This document shows positions 26,200-35,345 of a DNA stretch of 64,000 nucleotides, one piece after another. The notes beneath the pieces were generated by a model, which was not told the origin of the DNA, ran no database searches, and saw nothing but the letters and a program-made list of their open reading frames with translations. Position numbers and translations under genes: made by a program. The stretch lies in contig CAVZYX010000005.1 of NCBI GenBank assembly GCA_963779645.1, forward strand, positions 806,001-870,000, written 5' to 3'. Each line of letters begins with the position of its first letter. The stretch's first letter is position 1. Source of the DNA: CALMBW01 sp963779645. GTDB lineage: Bacteria > Actinomycetota > CADDZG01 > WHSQ01.

Positions 26200-28419
26200 A
26201 TGAACATCATCAGACTGATATCGGTTCTCGTAGCGTTCGGGGTTGGATTCATCCTCCTGCCCTGGATCGTGCTGCCTCGACCAAGCGGAGCTCGCACCGT
26301 CCTCGACCACCTGACGATCAACTTCATCAGATGGACGGCGGCCGTGATCATCGGTACACACATCCTCGTAGTGCTCCGTCTCTACGAGACCCTGATGATC
26401 GCAGCGGTGTGCTTGATCGCTTTCTGGTACTTCAGGCTTCGCCCGAACGGTTGGGACCGCCAGAAGGTACGCGACACCTGGAACCACTTCACCTTGCGCC
26501 TCGTGGCGGTGGGAGATGCTGCCGAGCGCGGTGAGGTCCGGTTGCGTCGCAAGCGTCAGGGTCGCGTCCAACAGCGCCCCGACTACATCGACCTCGAGGA
26601 CGAAGCCCCTCAGTCGCAGATCGTGTCTACCCCCGAGCGAGACAACGCCCCGCGCAACACCCTCAAGCGAAGCTCACGCTTCGTCGCACTTCTTCTGCTC
26701 GTTGTGCCGGTCGTTGCGGTACTTGCAGCTTCTTACTGGCTGCGTGTTGAGGACAACCTCAACCAGCTGGCGCTAACTCCTCCGGACGCCTACATCCACA
26801 TGACCTGGGCCAAGGGGATCACCGCGAACCAGATGTTCGTCGACGGTCTGTATCCGATGGGTATGCCGGCCTTCTTGGCCTGGACATCCAAGTTCTCGTT
26901 CCAAGCGGACATGCTCGACGTCACCCGCTTCGTGGGCCCGATCGTCGGGACCCTGATCGTTTACGGGATCTTCTACACCGCACTTCGCCTAACAGGGAAC
27001 CCGGGAGCGGCGATCTTCGCTGCAGGGATCTTCGGTCTCATCGGTACTCGCCCGGAATGGCATTCACCTTGGTTCCGCCAGATCGGCGCCCTCCCCCAGG
27101 AGCTCGCCCTAGCGATCGGGATCATCGCCTTACCCTTCGGGGTCCTTGCGGTGCTCCATCGAGACAAGAGCCATCTGATAACTATCGGTTGCGCTGCAGT
27201 GGCGATCGGCCTGACACACCCGATCCCTCTTCCGTTCTTCATCGCGCTGACGGCAGTGGGAGCTTTCACCGCAGCGATCCTTAGCGGTGGCTTCAGATGG
27301 GCCTTCGGCGCCACGATCGTCGCGGCATTGGCTGGGATCGCTTCGTTCATCTACATCCCACTCGGCCGCCTGGCGGGGATCCGGGTCTACGGACCTATCA
27401 ACAACTTCAACCCGTTCGGTGGCGGTGGCAGCGGTGGAACCGATGCCGGCGATACCGCGTCTGCCGAGAGCCTTGGTTACAACTCGATCTCCCGACTGGC
27501 AGTCATCTGCGTGATCGTGGGTGCCGTCGCCGGGATCATCCTTCTGTTCTCCAAGGCGACCAGAGCCCGAGGCGTCACCCTGCTCTCCCTTTGTTCGATC
27601 TCGGCCCTGATCCTCGTTCTGTACGACGTCCGGTGGTTGGGCCTCGACGACTTCTACGCAACACGTTCGGCGCAGATCGTGGGGCCGATGCTTGCTCTCG
27701 CCTTCGCCGCCGGACTAGGCGCTCTGACCGTGTTGATCACCCGCCGGATGTTCCTGGTGGGAACGGCGATCGCCATCATCGTCGGCTTCGTTGCCTTGGC
27801 AGCGTTCTCGAACCAGTACCCAGCCCGTGCTCGTGCGAGGACTCTTATCGAGTACGAGTCGATGGCGAGGGTTACGGACGAGATCGGGAACGAGTACGAG
27901 AGGTTCACGTACACGATCGTCGGTGTTCCTCAGCAGCGTCAGCAGATCCTCGGCGATGGATGGTTCATCGAGTTGTGGGTCTTTGCGAGGGATGCATCCC
28001 TTCGATCTGCTCGTGACCCTGGATACCAGATGAACGCACGTCAGGGCATCCCTCGTGGAGCGCGTGACGCAGGCGACATCCTCGCCATCCCGACGCAGGA
28101 CGTCTTCATCTTCGTCGAGAAAGAGGCGTACCCGGTTATCGAGCTCGAGCCCTCAGGTCCTACCGAGGAGTACTACTTCGACCCAGAGAAGCGCGGTCGC
28201 ATCATGGCTCACACGTACATGTGGGCAGAGCTCTACATGCGCTACCACACCGACATGACCGTTCACTACGAGGACGACGAGCTGAAGGTTTACAGGATCA
28301 GCCGTACACCGGACGTGGATGGCTCTGAGGACACCCCAGAGTTCAAGGACTACACCTGGCGTCCGGGCGAGTTGTTCAACTCGGGCCCGACCAGCGTTGA
28401 TGAGGTGAAGCTGCCGTGA
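26200..28419 (+). CDS. Large polytopic membrane protein, GT-C-like, copy 2
   Basis: This 739-aa protein parallels the product at 21571 throughout. It has two N-terminal helices, a basic cytoplasmic loop (GEVRLRRKRQGRVQ), the TPPDAYIHMTWAKGITANQ motif on an outer loop, about ten further helices, and a soluble end with IPTQDVFIFVEKEAY and EYYFDPEKRGRIMAH. The two copies probably arose by duplication and may form a heterodimer or act on different acceptors. The stop overlaps the next gene's GTG by four bases, so it is coupled to the GT2. Reaction unknown; GT-C-like placement is inferred from topology and the acidic motif. Confidence 0.6.
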   Translation: MNIIRLISVLVAFGVGFILLPWIVLPRPSGARTVLDHLTINFIRWTAAVIIGTHILVVLRLYETLMIAAVCLIAFWYFRLRPNGWDRQKVRDTWNHFTLRLVAVGDAAERGEVRLRRKRQGRVQQRPDYIDLEDEAPQSQIVSTPERDNAPRNTLKRSSRFVALLLLVVPVVAVLAASYWLRVEDNLNQLALTPPDAYIHMTWAKGITANQMFVDGLYPMGMPAFLAWTSKFSFQADMLDVTRFVGPIVGTLIVYGIFYTALRLTGNPGAAIFAAGIFGLIGTRPEWHSPWFRQIGALPQELALAIGIIALPFGVLAVLHRDKSHLITIGCAAVAIGLTHPIPLPFFIALTAVGAFTAAILSGGFRWAFGATIVAALAGIASFIYIPLGRLAGIRVYGPINNFNPFGGGGSGGTDAGDTASAESLGYNSISRLAVICVIVGAVAGIILLFSKATRARGVTLLSLCSISALILVLYDVRWLGLDDFYATRSAQIVGPMLALAFAAGLGALTVLITRRMFLVGTAIAIIVGFVALAAFSNQYPARARARTLIEYESMARVTDEIGNEYERFTYTIVGVPQQRQQILGDGWFIELWVFARDASLRSARDPGYQMNARQGIPRGARDAGDILAIPTQDVFIFVEKEAYPVIELEPSGPTEEYYFDPEKRGRIMAHTYMWAELYMRYHTDMTVHYEDDELKVYRISRTPDVDGSEDTPEFKDYTWRPGELFNSGPTSVDEVKLP

Positions 28420-29408
28420 CCGATTCTCTAGTCCACAGCACCTCAGATGAGACGCACGGCACGACGCCGGAGACTTTCGACACCCTGCAGTCCGTGACGG
28501 TCGTCATCCCCGCTCACAACGAGGCAGATGTCATCGCCTCGGTGATCGAGGACCTTCGTTCGACGCTCGGCCGTAACCTGGACGTCGTCGTTGTTGACGA
28601 CGGATCGTCGGACGGCACCGTGATGAAAGCCATCGAGGCAGGAGCTCGCGTCGTCTCGGTCCCTTACAACATGGGCAATGGAGCTGCCGTCAAGGCTGGG
28701 ATCCGTGCTGCAACCGGTGAGTTCGTCGCCATCATGGATGGAGATGGGCAGCACAAGGCTTCTGACCTAAAGAAGCTCCTGGACTTCGCCGGTCCCTACG
28801 ACATGGTCGTCGGAGCCCGTGACAGGAACACACAGGCATCCAGGCTCCGCAGTGTCGCCAACCGTTTCTACAACTGGCTGGCGTCCTACATGACCGGAAG
28901 GAAGATCGAAGATCTCACGTCCGGCATGCGGGTTCTGCGTCGGAGCATCGCGCTGGAGTTCCTTCCTTTGCTCCCGAACGGATTCTCAACCCCCACTACG
29001 TTGACGATGTCCTGTCTGCGTTCCGGGTACTCGGTTCTGTACGTGCCTTTCGCCGCTCATAAGCGTGTAGGACAGAGCAAGATCAAGATGGTTTCGGATG
29101 GGATCAAGTTCCTGACGATCATCTTCAAGATCACCACGCTCTTCAGCCCGCTAAAGGTGTTCCTTCCGGTGACAGCCGTTCCCGCGGCCGCCTCACTCGG
29201 AACCTTTCTTGCCTCGGCCATCTTGGGAGCCGGCATGTGGCAGCTCTCGGTATTTCTTTGCATGACTTCTGTGCTGTTACTAGCGCTTGGCCTTGTGTCC
29301 GAGCAGATCTGTGCCATGCGTTTCGAGCGGATCAACCTCTACACGGAGCAGACGATCCGCTCTGAGCAGCAACGACTGATGACGAACCCCCGTGAGGTGA
29401 CACTGTGA
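28416..29408 (+). CDS. GT2 glycosyltransferase, polyprenyl-phosphate mannose synthase-like
   Basis: The 330-aa protein has an N-terminal GT-A domain with VTVVIPAHNEADVIASVI, VVVVDDGSSDGT and the DxD site in AIMDGDGQHK. Two hydrophobic segments follow near the C-terminus (about 240-300). This layout is that of DPM1-type enzymes that move a sugar from an NDP-sugar to polyprenyl phosphate at the inner face of the membrane. The product could be the donor for the GT-C-like proteins encoded just upstream. A GTG start overlaps the previous stop. Confidence 0.85.
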   Translation: MTDSLVHSTSDETHGTTPETFDTLQSVTVVIPAHNEADVIASVIEDLRSTLGRNLDVVVVDDGSSDGTVMKAIEAGARVVSVPYNMGNGAAVKAGIRAATGEFVAIMDGDGQHKASDLKKLLDFAGPYDMVVGARDRNTQASRLRSVANRFYNWLASYMTGRKIEDLTSGMRVLRRSIALEFLPLLPNGFSTPTTLTMSCLRSGYSVLYVPFAAHKRVGQSKIKMVSDGIKFLTIIFKITTLFSPLKVFLPVTAVPAAASLGTFLASAILGAGMWQLSVFLCMTSVLLLALGLVSEQICAMRFERINLYTEQTIRSEQQRLMTNPREVTL

Positions 29409-30325
29409 AACTGAAAAGGATCATCGTCGGTCTCGCGGCGATCAGCATCTTTGCCTCGTGCTCTCCTTCTGCCGAACGACGTCCCGTGTCGCTTCGCGAG
29501 AAGGTGCCCGCAGCAGGGACGCTGCCCGGCGAGATCGCTTACGTCCAGGACCTCGAGGTAGGCGAGAGCGCTATCTACATCAAGAACCTCGAAACCAATG
29601 CTCGTACCCAGCTGAACACCCCTCCGGGTTATGCCGGTTCGCCTGCATGGGCACCGGACGGCCGAGAGATCGCCTACTCCGTCACTCGAGACGATGGCTT
29701 CTCGAACCTCTGGGTTTCGTCCATCGCCGGAGCTCCTCGACGCTTGACCGAAGGGGATTCAACCGACGACTACCCCACCTGGTCGCCTGACGGTTCGGAG
29801 CTGATCTTTGCTTCTCTCCGTGAAGGCAACGACAACTGGCGTCTGTACAAGATGCCGGCCGATGGCGGCGAACCCGAGCAGATCGGACCCACAGACGGCG
29901 AGTCCGTTTACCCGGACTGGTCGCCGGATGGAGATCAGGTTGTTTTCTCCCACCGTTCCGGCGACGGCAACTACAAGGTGTATCTGCTTGACGTTGCAAG
30001 TGGCGACACGACTCAGCTCACGGACGGGTCGGGAGATGACCTCTTCCCGAAGTTCGCTCCAGATGGCGAGCAGATCGTCTTTAGCTCCAACCGCCGTGAA
30101 GAGGTGTGGCAGATCTATGTCGGCGACACCGGCGGCGGCGCCCTTCGCAGAGTGATCGGTTCGGACTCGCTCGACCGATTCCCTGATTGGTCTCCTGACG
30201 GCGAGTACATCGTGCTTTCCGCCAATCATCTTGCGGTCTACCGGGCCGACGGTGAGTCCCTACCGGGTGGAGCGCTTCGTTGGAAGCTCACCACCGCCCG
30301 GGCCATCACTCCCAGCTGGAGGTAG
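29405..30325 (+). CDS. TolB-like beta-propeller lipoprotein
   Basis: The 306-aa product has a lipoprotein signal (IIVGLAAISIFASC) and at least five PD40 repeats, each with a P.WSPDG..I.FS core (PTWSPDGSELIFAS, PDWSPDGDQVVFS, PKFAPDGEQIVFS). These form a beta-propeller like that of TolB. It should sit outside the membrane. In the context of polymer synthesis it could bind the emerging glycan or the outer domains of the membrane transferases, but this is inference. It starts at a GTG overlapping the GT2 gene. Confidence 0.8.
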   Translation: MKLKRIIVGLAAISIFASCSPSAERRPVSLREKVPAAGTLPGEIAYVQDLEVGESAIYIKNLETNARTQLNTPPGYAGSPAWAPDGREIAYSVTRDDGFSNLWVSSIAGAPRRLTEGDSTDDYPTWSPDGSELIFASLREGNDNWRLYKMPADGGEPEQIGPTDGESVYPDWSPDGDQVVFSHRSGDGNYKVYLLDVASGDTTQLTDGSGDDLFPKFAPDGEQIVFSSNRREEVWQIYVGDTGGGALRRVIGSDSLDRFPDWSPDGEYIVLSANHLAVYRADGESLPGGALRWKLTTARAITPSWR

Positions 30326-30330
30326 TCGTC

Positions 30331-31689
30331 TTGGTTCAACGCCATCGCGCCGTAACTCCGAACAAGCTCGACCCGGTTGTCGATGCATTCGATGACATGC
30401 CCAAATGCTTCGTCGAGATGAGACGAGGCATCAACGAGCGGACGGCTCGTGTGGGTGTCATCGGTCTCGGCTACGTTGGTCTTCCGCTTGCTCTCGCTTT
30501 CGCGAAGGTTGGATTCAAAGTTACTGGTGTCGATGTCAGCTTGGGCAAGGTCGAGAACCTGCGAGCCGGACGTTCTCCGGTAGCCACGATCGATGACGGA
30601 TTCGTGCGTGCCATGGTGCGGTCCGGTCGATTCGATGCGGTGTTCTCTGTCGCGCAGGCGAAAGACATAGACGTATGGGTGATCTGTGTGCCGACCCCCG
30701 TAGAGGATGGCGAGCCGGATCTCTCGATGGTTACTCGAGCCACTGAAGCGATCGCCGCCGAGCTTCGGCCCGGTCAATTCGTGATCCTCGAGTCGACCGT
30801 TTATCCGGGCACCACTGATGAAGAGCTCCGCCCCACACTTGCTGGCTCCGGCCTCAAGGCCGACGAGCAGTTCTTCCTTGGGATGTCTCCCGAGCGGATG
30901 AACCCGGGATCAGACTGGGATGTAACCCAGATCCCCAAGGTCGTTGCCGGGATCGGTCCTAACTCGACAGAACTGATGCGTGTCTTATACGAGTCGATCC
31001 TCGACACGGTGGTTACCGTGTCATCGCCTCGGGTCGCAGAGATGAGCAAACTTCTCGAGAACAGCTTCCGGAATGTCAACATCGGACTGGTCAACGAGAT
31101 GGCCAAGGTTGCCAACCAACTCGGGATCGATATCTGGGAAGTGATCGCTGCGGCAGCGACGAAGCCATTCGGCTTCATGCCATTCCTCCCCGGCCCCGGT
31201 CTTGGAGGGCACTGCATACCTGTAGATCCTCTGTATCTGACCTGGAAGGCCAACCGTCACGGTGAGCGGATGAACCTGCTTGAGACCTCGCAAGAGGTCA
31301 ACGAGTCCATGCCTTCTTACATAGTCGGTCGGGTCGAACGCCTACTCGGAACGCTGGATGGGGCTCGGCTCTTGCTACTCGGGGTCGCCTTCAAGAAGGA
31401 CGTCGACGACGCTCGCAACTCGCCGGCGATCGAGGTAGCAGACCTGTTCGTGGGGCGCGGCGCCGATGTTCACTATCACGACCCCCTAGTCCCGGAAGCA
31501 GTGATCGGTAACCGCCTCCAGAAGAGCGCGGCCGATCTGGAAGACGAACTCGATCGGGCAGACTGCGTGATCGTTCTAACCGACCACTCCACTTATTCGT
31601 GGCCGTTGGTCGCGCAACGGGCGCGTTTGGTCTTCGATACGCGGAACGCGCTGGTTGGGATCAAGTCGGAACACGTCCACAAGCTATGA
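30331..31689 (+). CDS. UDP-N-acetylglucosamine/mannosamine 6-dehydrogenase type enzyme
   Basis: A TTG at 30331 after CTGGAGG gives a 452-aa enzyme. The NAD site is VGVIGLGYVGLPLALAFA. The central domain has SPERMNPG and the active-site cysteine in GPGLGGHCIPVDPLYL. The C-terminal domain follows (LLLGVAFKKDVDDARNSPA). The sequence groups with nucleotide-sugar dehydrogenases of the WbpA/WecC sort, which oxidise UDP-HexNAc to the uronate with two NAD+. It would supply an acidic sugar precursor for the polysaccharide. The ATG at 30280 listed by naive calling overlaps the previous gene and lacks a ribosome site. Confidence 0.85.
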   Translation: MVQRHRAVTPNKLDPVVDAFDDMPKCFVEMRRGINERTARVGVIGLGYVGLPLALAFAKVGFKVTGVDVSLGKVENLRAGRSPVATIDDGFVRAMVRSGRFDAVFSVAQAKDIDVWVICVPTPVEDGEPDLSMVTRATEAIAAELRPGQFVILESTVYPGTTDEELRPTLAGSGLKADEQFFLGMSPERMNPGSDWDVTQIPKVVAGIGPNSTELMRVLYESILDTVVTVSSPRVAEMSKLLENSFRNVNIGLVNEMAKVANQLGIDIWEVIAAAATKPFGFMPFLPGPGLGGHCIPVDPLYLTWKANRHGERMNLLETSQEVNESMPSYIVGRVERLLGTLDGARLLLLGVAFKKDVDDARNSPAIEVADLFVGRGADVHYHDPLVPEAVIGNRLQKSAADLEDELDRADCVIVLTDHSTYSWPLVAQRARLVFDTRNALVGIKSEHVHKL

Positions 31690-33113
31690 GCACGCTGGCG
31701 CTCTCCAAGCGGCGCGTCGCGAAGAATGCCGTTAGCCAGGTGTTCGCGTTTGGCGTCTCCGGAGCCACCAAAGCTTTCGCTGCGATCCTTGTGGCGCGTT
31801 CACTCGGCCCCCACGGCTTCGGCACATTCACTTTCGTGTGGACCGTGGCATCGATGATCTCCTTCTTCGCGCCGCTTGGTCTCGACTACCGGCTGATCCG
31901 GGAGCTCAACCGGGGCGCGAAGCGAGAAGAGATCGAGATGTCGCTGTCCCTCGCCCTTATCTCCTCATTGGTTCTCTCCGCGGCGGTAGCACTGGGCCCC
32001 ATGGTCGTGGGCGCTGGGCATGAGATCACGGCATCGCTGTTCGCAGCTGCCGGGTTCATCGTGCTCAGCGCACCCGTCCTCGTATTCCGAGGCGCTTTTC
32101 ACGCTAGGGAGCGGATGGAACTGGAAACCTTCGGTCTCGTTACCGAAGGCGTGGTGTCTCTCGTCGCCGTCACGTTGTTGCTTGCAGCGGGCGGCGGAGT
32201 TGCTGCTGCGATGGTCGGCCTGGTGGTGGGAAGGGCCGCGAACTTACTGACCTCCGTCTTCTTCTATCGGCGGTTGTACGGCTCGATCCGGATGCGCTTG
32301 GGACTCTCCGAATCGAAGCGGATGCTCGCCGTCTCCATCCCGATGGGATTCAGCTACATGTTCCACACGATGATGCTTCGCTTCGACGTGGTGATGCTGG
32401 CGATGATGCGCAGTCCGGAAGAGGTGGGCATCTACAGTGCCGCAACCGTCATCGTCATGACCATCCCGATGATCGCCACTGCCTTCAATTCGTCTCTCTA
32501 CCCGGTTCTGTCGCGTTCTCAAGGAAGCGATGACCCCGAACTTCGTAAGGTGTTCTCGACAACTTGGCGCACCCTGATGGTGTGCGGTCTAGCGTCGGCG
32601 GCGGGCTTAACGGTTCTCGCTACCCCGATCGTGGAGTTGTTCTACGGGGATGGGTTCTCCAGCACGGCTTGGGTGATCGCTTGCCTCGCGTGGATCCTCC
32701 CACTGAGATTCGTCAACAACCTGTCGGGTGTCATCCTGAATGCAACGGACAAGCAATCGGGCCGGACCCTTGTCGTCGGCATAGCCGCCGGATTCAATCT
32801 GCTCGCTAACTTCGCCCTGATCCCCCTCTGGGGTTACCAGGGCGCGGTGGTTTCGACCTTGGTCACCGAAGTGGTGCTTACCTTCGCGGTTCGCAGGGTG
32901 CTGGGCCCGCTCAGTCAGAGTTTCTGGGGTCCGGTCCTGGCCGGAGCCCTCGTCGCCGGCATCGTCGGAGGCACAGTTTCATTCACCCCCGGACATGTTT
33001 TCGTGCGCGCTGCGATCGGAGCAACCCTGTTCGCTCTGGTCGTGAGTCTCGGGTGGTGGGGTCGCAGGTTGATCCGTGCAGGAGTGCTCACCGCGAAGGA
33101 GGCGGGCGCATGA
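31686..33113 (+). CDS. Wzx-type polysaccharide flippase (MOP superfamily)
   Basis: The 475-aa protein begins at an ATG overlapping the dehydrogenase stop. It has 12 to 14 predicted helices, starting VSQVFAFGVSGATKAFAAIL then RSLGPHGFGTFTF, the usual opening of Wzx/RfbX proteins. It also has GFSYMFHTMMLRFDVVMLAMM in the middle. Such proteins flip lipid-linked oligosaccharides to the outer face. Its presence beside a PelG-like gene means the locus has two MOP-type transporters, one for a synthase-type polymer and one for lipid-linked units, or one is redundant. Confidence 0.85.
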   Translation: MSTLALSKRRVAKNAVSQVFAFGVSGATKAFAAILVARSLGPHGFGTFTFVWTVASMISFFAPLGLDYRLIRELNRGAKREEIEMSLSLALISSLVLSAAVALGPMVVGAGHEITASLFAAAGFIVLSAPVLVFRGAFHARERMELETFGLVTEGVVSLVAVTLLLAAGGGVAAAMVGLVVGRAANLLTSVFFYRRLYGSIRMRLGLSESKRMLAVSIPMGFSYMFHTMMLRFDVVMLAMMRSPEEVGIYSAATVIVMTIPMIATAFNSSLYPVLSRSQGSDDPELRKVFSTTWRTLMVCGLASAAGLTVLATPIVELFYGDGFSSTAWVIACLAWILPLRFVNNLSGVILNATDKQSGRTLVVGIAAGFNLLANFALIPLWGYQGAVVSTLVTEVVLTFAVRRVLGPLSQSFWGPVLAGALVAGIVGGTVSFTPGHVFVRAAIGATLFALVVSLGWWGRRLIRAGVLTAKEAGA

Positions 33114-34216
33114 TCGGAATGACACGTCTTATCGCGGGCACGGTCCGACTGAATTTCGAAGACCTAACCGGCCCCGTCGCGTCATGGATCGACACGGTGT
33201 TCGGTCCTTTGGAGGCCGCTCCTCACATCGATGCGCTCACGGAGATCACGATCCGTTTCGTGGATCACACCCCCAGCGAGGGGACAGGGCAGCTGTGGCC
33301 CCTCCCGATCGGACAGCTCAGCGACGGAGGCCTCTCTTTCGCTGACCACCTGGGGCATGGAGCAGCCATGCATTTCCCGCTGGATGAGACGGAGATCTTG
33401 GTGTCCCGTCACATCGACCCATGGTTCTTCCAGCGCTGGATCTACATCCCGCTCCTGAAGGCGTCGCTCTGGCAGCATCGGATCTCGCTGATCCATGCCG
33501 CGGGCGTCTCCATCGAGGGGCACCACATCGCCATCTCCGGCTGGGCCGGAGCGGGTAAGAGCCCCGTCATCCTCAGGTTGTTGTCTCAGGGCGCCGAGTT
33601 CCTAGGTGACGACTGGCTCGCCATCTCCGAGGACGGAACCGTGCACCCGATCTCAGCTCAGCTCAACCTCAACTCGCACCACCGGAAGCACATCGATGCA
33701 GACAGGTGGCCGGGGTCAGAGTCCCGCGTGCTTCCGGTCGCCGTGAAGGTTGGCCGGTGGTTGTCGAAGAGCTTGTCCAAGTACCGCAAGGTGTCCCTCG
33801 GTTTCGCACGTCTTGCAGACGCGGCGGCCGCGGGCGGCAAGGTGAAAGCGTCGCTGACCGACATCTTTCCCCAAGGTCGGATGGCTTGCTCGGGGAAGCT
33901 CGAGGCTCTGTTCTTCATGCCGCGGGCGAAGACGCTAACGCCGGAGATCCCACATCTAGCTGAAGTCATCGCTGCAACCTCTCGGTCTGAGCTGCTCTAC
34001 TGCGACGACCTCGAGAGTGCGGTTCGCTACACGTGTCCGGGCCTCCTTGACGGGCCGCTGTTCGGCACCGTCCCCGAAGAGATGTCAGTCATGTCGAGCG
34101 CCCTCTTCCCAGTGCACAAGGAACTCATAACCACTAACGGATCAGTTGGCACCGTGGATCGTCTTGCTGCTCACATCACCGACGTGGTCGTGGGACGCGA
34201 AAGAGCCGTGGCGTGA
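33110..34216 (+). CDS. HPr-kinase-like protein in a polysaccharide operon
   Basis: The 368-aa protein starts at an ATG overlapping the flippase stop. A Walker A motif, ISGWAGAGKSPVI, lies near residue 143, followed by FLGDDWLAISEDG, as in the C-terminal kinase domain of HprK/P. HprK homologues without an HPr partner occur in exopolysaccharide and peptide-maturation loci; their substrates are mostly unknown. The region after residue 200 is family-specific. It may phosphorylate a protein or sugar component of the locus. The stop overlaps the next gene's GTG. Confidence 0.65.
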   Translation: MIGMTRLIAGTVRLNFEDLTGPVASWIDTVFGPLEAAPHIDALTEITIRFVDHTPSEGTGQLWPLPIGQLSDGGLSFADHLGHGAAMHFPLDETEILVSRHIDPWFFQRWIYIPLLKASLWQHRISLIHAAGVSIEGHHIAISGWAGAGKSPVILRLLSQGAEFLGDDWLAISEDGTVHPISAQLNLNSHHRKHIDADRWPGSESRVLPVAVKVGRWLSKSLSKYRKVSLGFARLADAAAAGGKVKASLTDIFPQGRMACSGKLEALFFMPRAKTLTPEIPHLAEVIAATSRSELLYCDDLESAVRYTCPGLLDGPLFGTVPEEMSVMSSALFPVHKELITTNGSVGTVDRLAAHITDVVVGRERAVA

Positions 34217-35334
34217 GGATCCTGATCGCAACATCTACCTTCGCGCGGTTCCCCGGAGATCCCTTGGCCGCTCACGGCAACGCGATGTATGACCTCGTTG
34301 CCGAACTCGGCCGGTGGGTCGAGGGCACCCTGATCACACCAGCGGCCGTCGACGCACCGGCTACGGAGCAACTAGGTGGTATCGAGATCCGCAGAACAGG
34401 ACCTCGGCGCCCCCAGGCCTCGCTTGCTAACGCGATCGTGAGTCGCGAGGCGCCGCGCGTCGCGCGCGTTGCGCGATCGATGCGTGCCCAGGTGCGAGAA
34501 CTTGCACCGGATCACGACATCGCCCATGCCTTCTGGTTCTTCCCGGCAGGCTGGAGCATCGCCGATCTCGACATGCCCAAGGTGATGACGGTCCCGGGCG
34601 GGATAGATACGTATCCGAACAATCGCATCCTCGGCCCCAGGATCCGGCGCATCGTCCAGGCGATGGACGTCTGTGTCGGTGTAGACACGAAAGGTGCCGA
34701 CATCCTCACCGGGCTCGGAGCGACCGCTTCGCGTTATATCCCCAGCCCCATCAAGCTCGATAGCTTCCCTGGGGCCCCGAGCATCACGGAGCCGAGGCTC
34801 GCATTCGTTGGCCGACTGGGCAGAGAGAAGGGCGTCGATGTGTTGCTCGAAGCCCTCGCTCTCGCGCATCAGAGCCGCCCTGATATGAGTCTCGAGATCG
34901 TCGGTGACGGCCCCGAGAGGGGTGCCCTCGAAGCGCAGGCGAGTGACCTCGGGATCGCAGAGAGGGTCACGTTCCGCGGCCCCCTCGGTCAACCTGAGGT
35001 TGCCGAAGTGCTACGTCAGTCTCGGTTGCTGACGCTTCCGTCACGTCGTGAGGGACTTCCCTCTGCGGCGTTGGAGGCACTGGCCACCGCACGTCCCGTC
35101 GTGGCTTCGGCCGTGGGCGGTCTTCCGGGTCTACTCGACTTGGGATGCGGGATAACGGTCACCCCCGACGACCCACAGAAGCTCTCCGATGCCCTGCTTC
35201 AGGCGTGCGCGCGTGATTGGGACGAAAACTTGCTCATCGCAACAGCGGCTGAGTTCGCCGTTGAGCGCGCTGTCGCTGGCTATCTAGATATCTACCGATG
35301 CGCGCTGGTGTCTGAGGAAGTCGGGGCGTGTTGA
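34213..35334 (+). CDS. GT4 family glycosyltransferase
   Basis: The 373-aa enzyme has an N-terminal acceptor domain (RILIATSTFARFPGDPLAAHG) and the GT4 donor domain: AFVGRLGREKGVDVLLEAL, then SRREGLPSAALEALATARPVVA with the paired glutamates of the nucleotide-sugar site. GT4 enzymes are retaining transferases using NDP-sugars in the cytoplasm. It ends the plus-strand run of overlapping genes from 28416 and is followed by a convergent HD-GYP gene. Confidence 0.85.
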   Translation: MRILIATSTFARFPGDPLAAHGNAMYDLVAELGRWVEGTLITPAAVDAPATEQLGGIEIRRTGPRRPQASLANAIVSREAPRVARVARSMRAQVRELAPDHDIAHAFWFFPAGWSIADLDMPKVMTVPGGIDTYPNNRILGPRIRRIVQAMDVCVGVDTKGADILTGLGATASRYIPSPIKLDSFPGAPSITEPRLAFVGRLGREKGVDVLLEALALAHQSRPDMSLEIVGDGPERGALEAQASDLGIAERVTFRGPLGQPEVAEVLRQSRLLTLPSRREGLPSAALEALATARPVVASAVGGLPGLLDLGCGITVTPDDPQKLSDALLQACARDWDENLLIATAAEFAVERAVAGYLDIYRCALVSEEVGAC

Positions 35335-35345
35335 ACAGCCGACGA

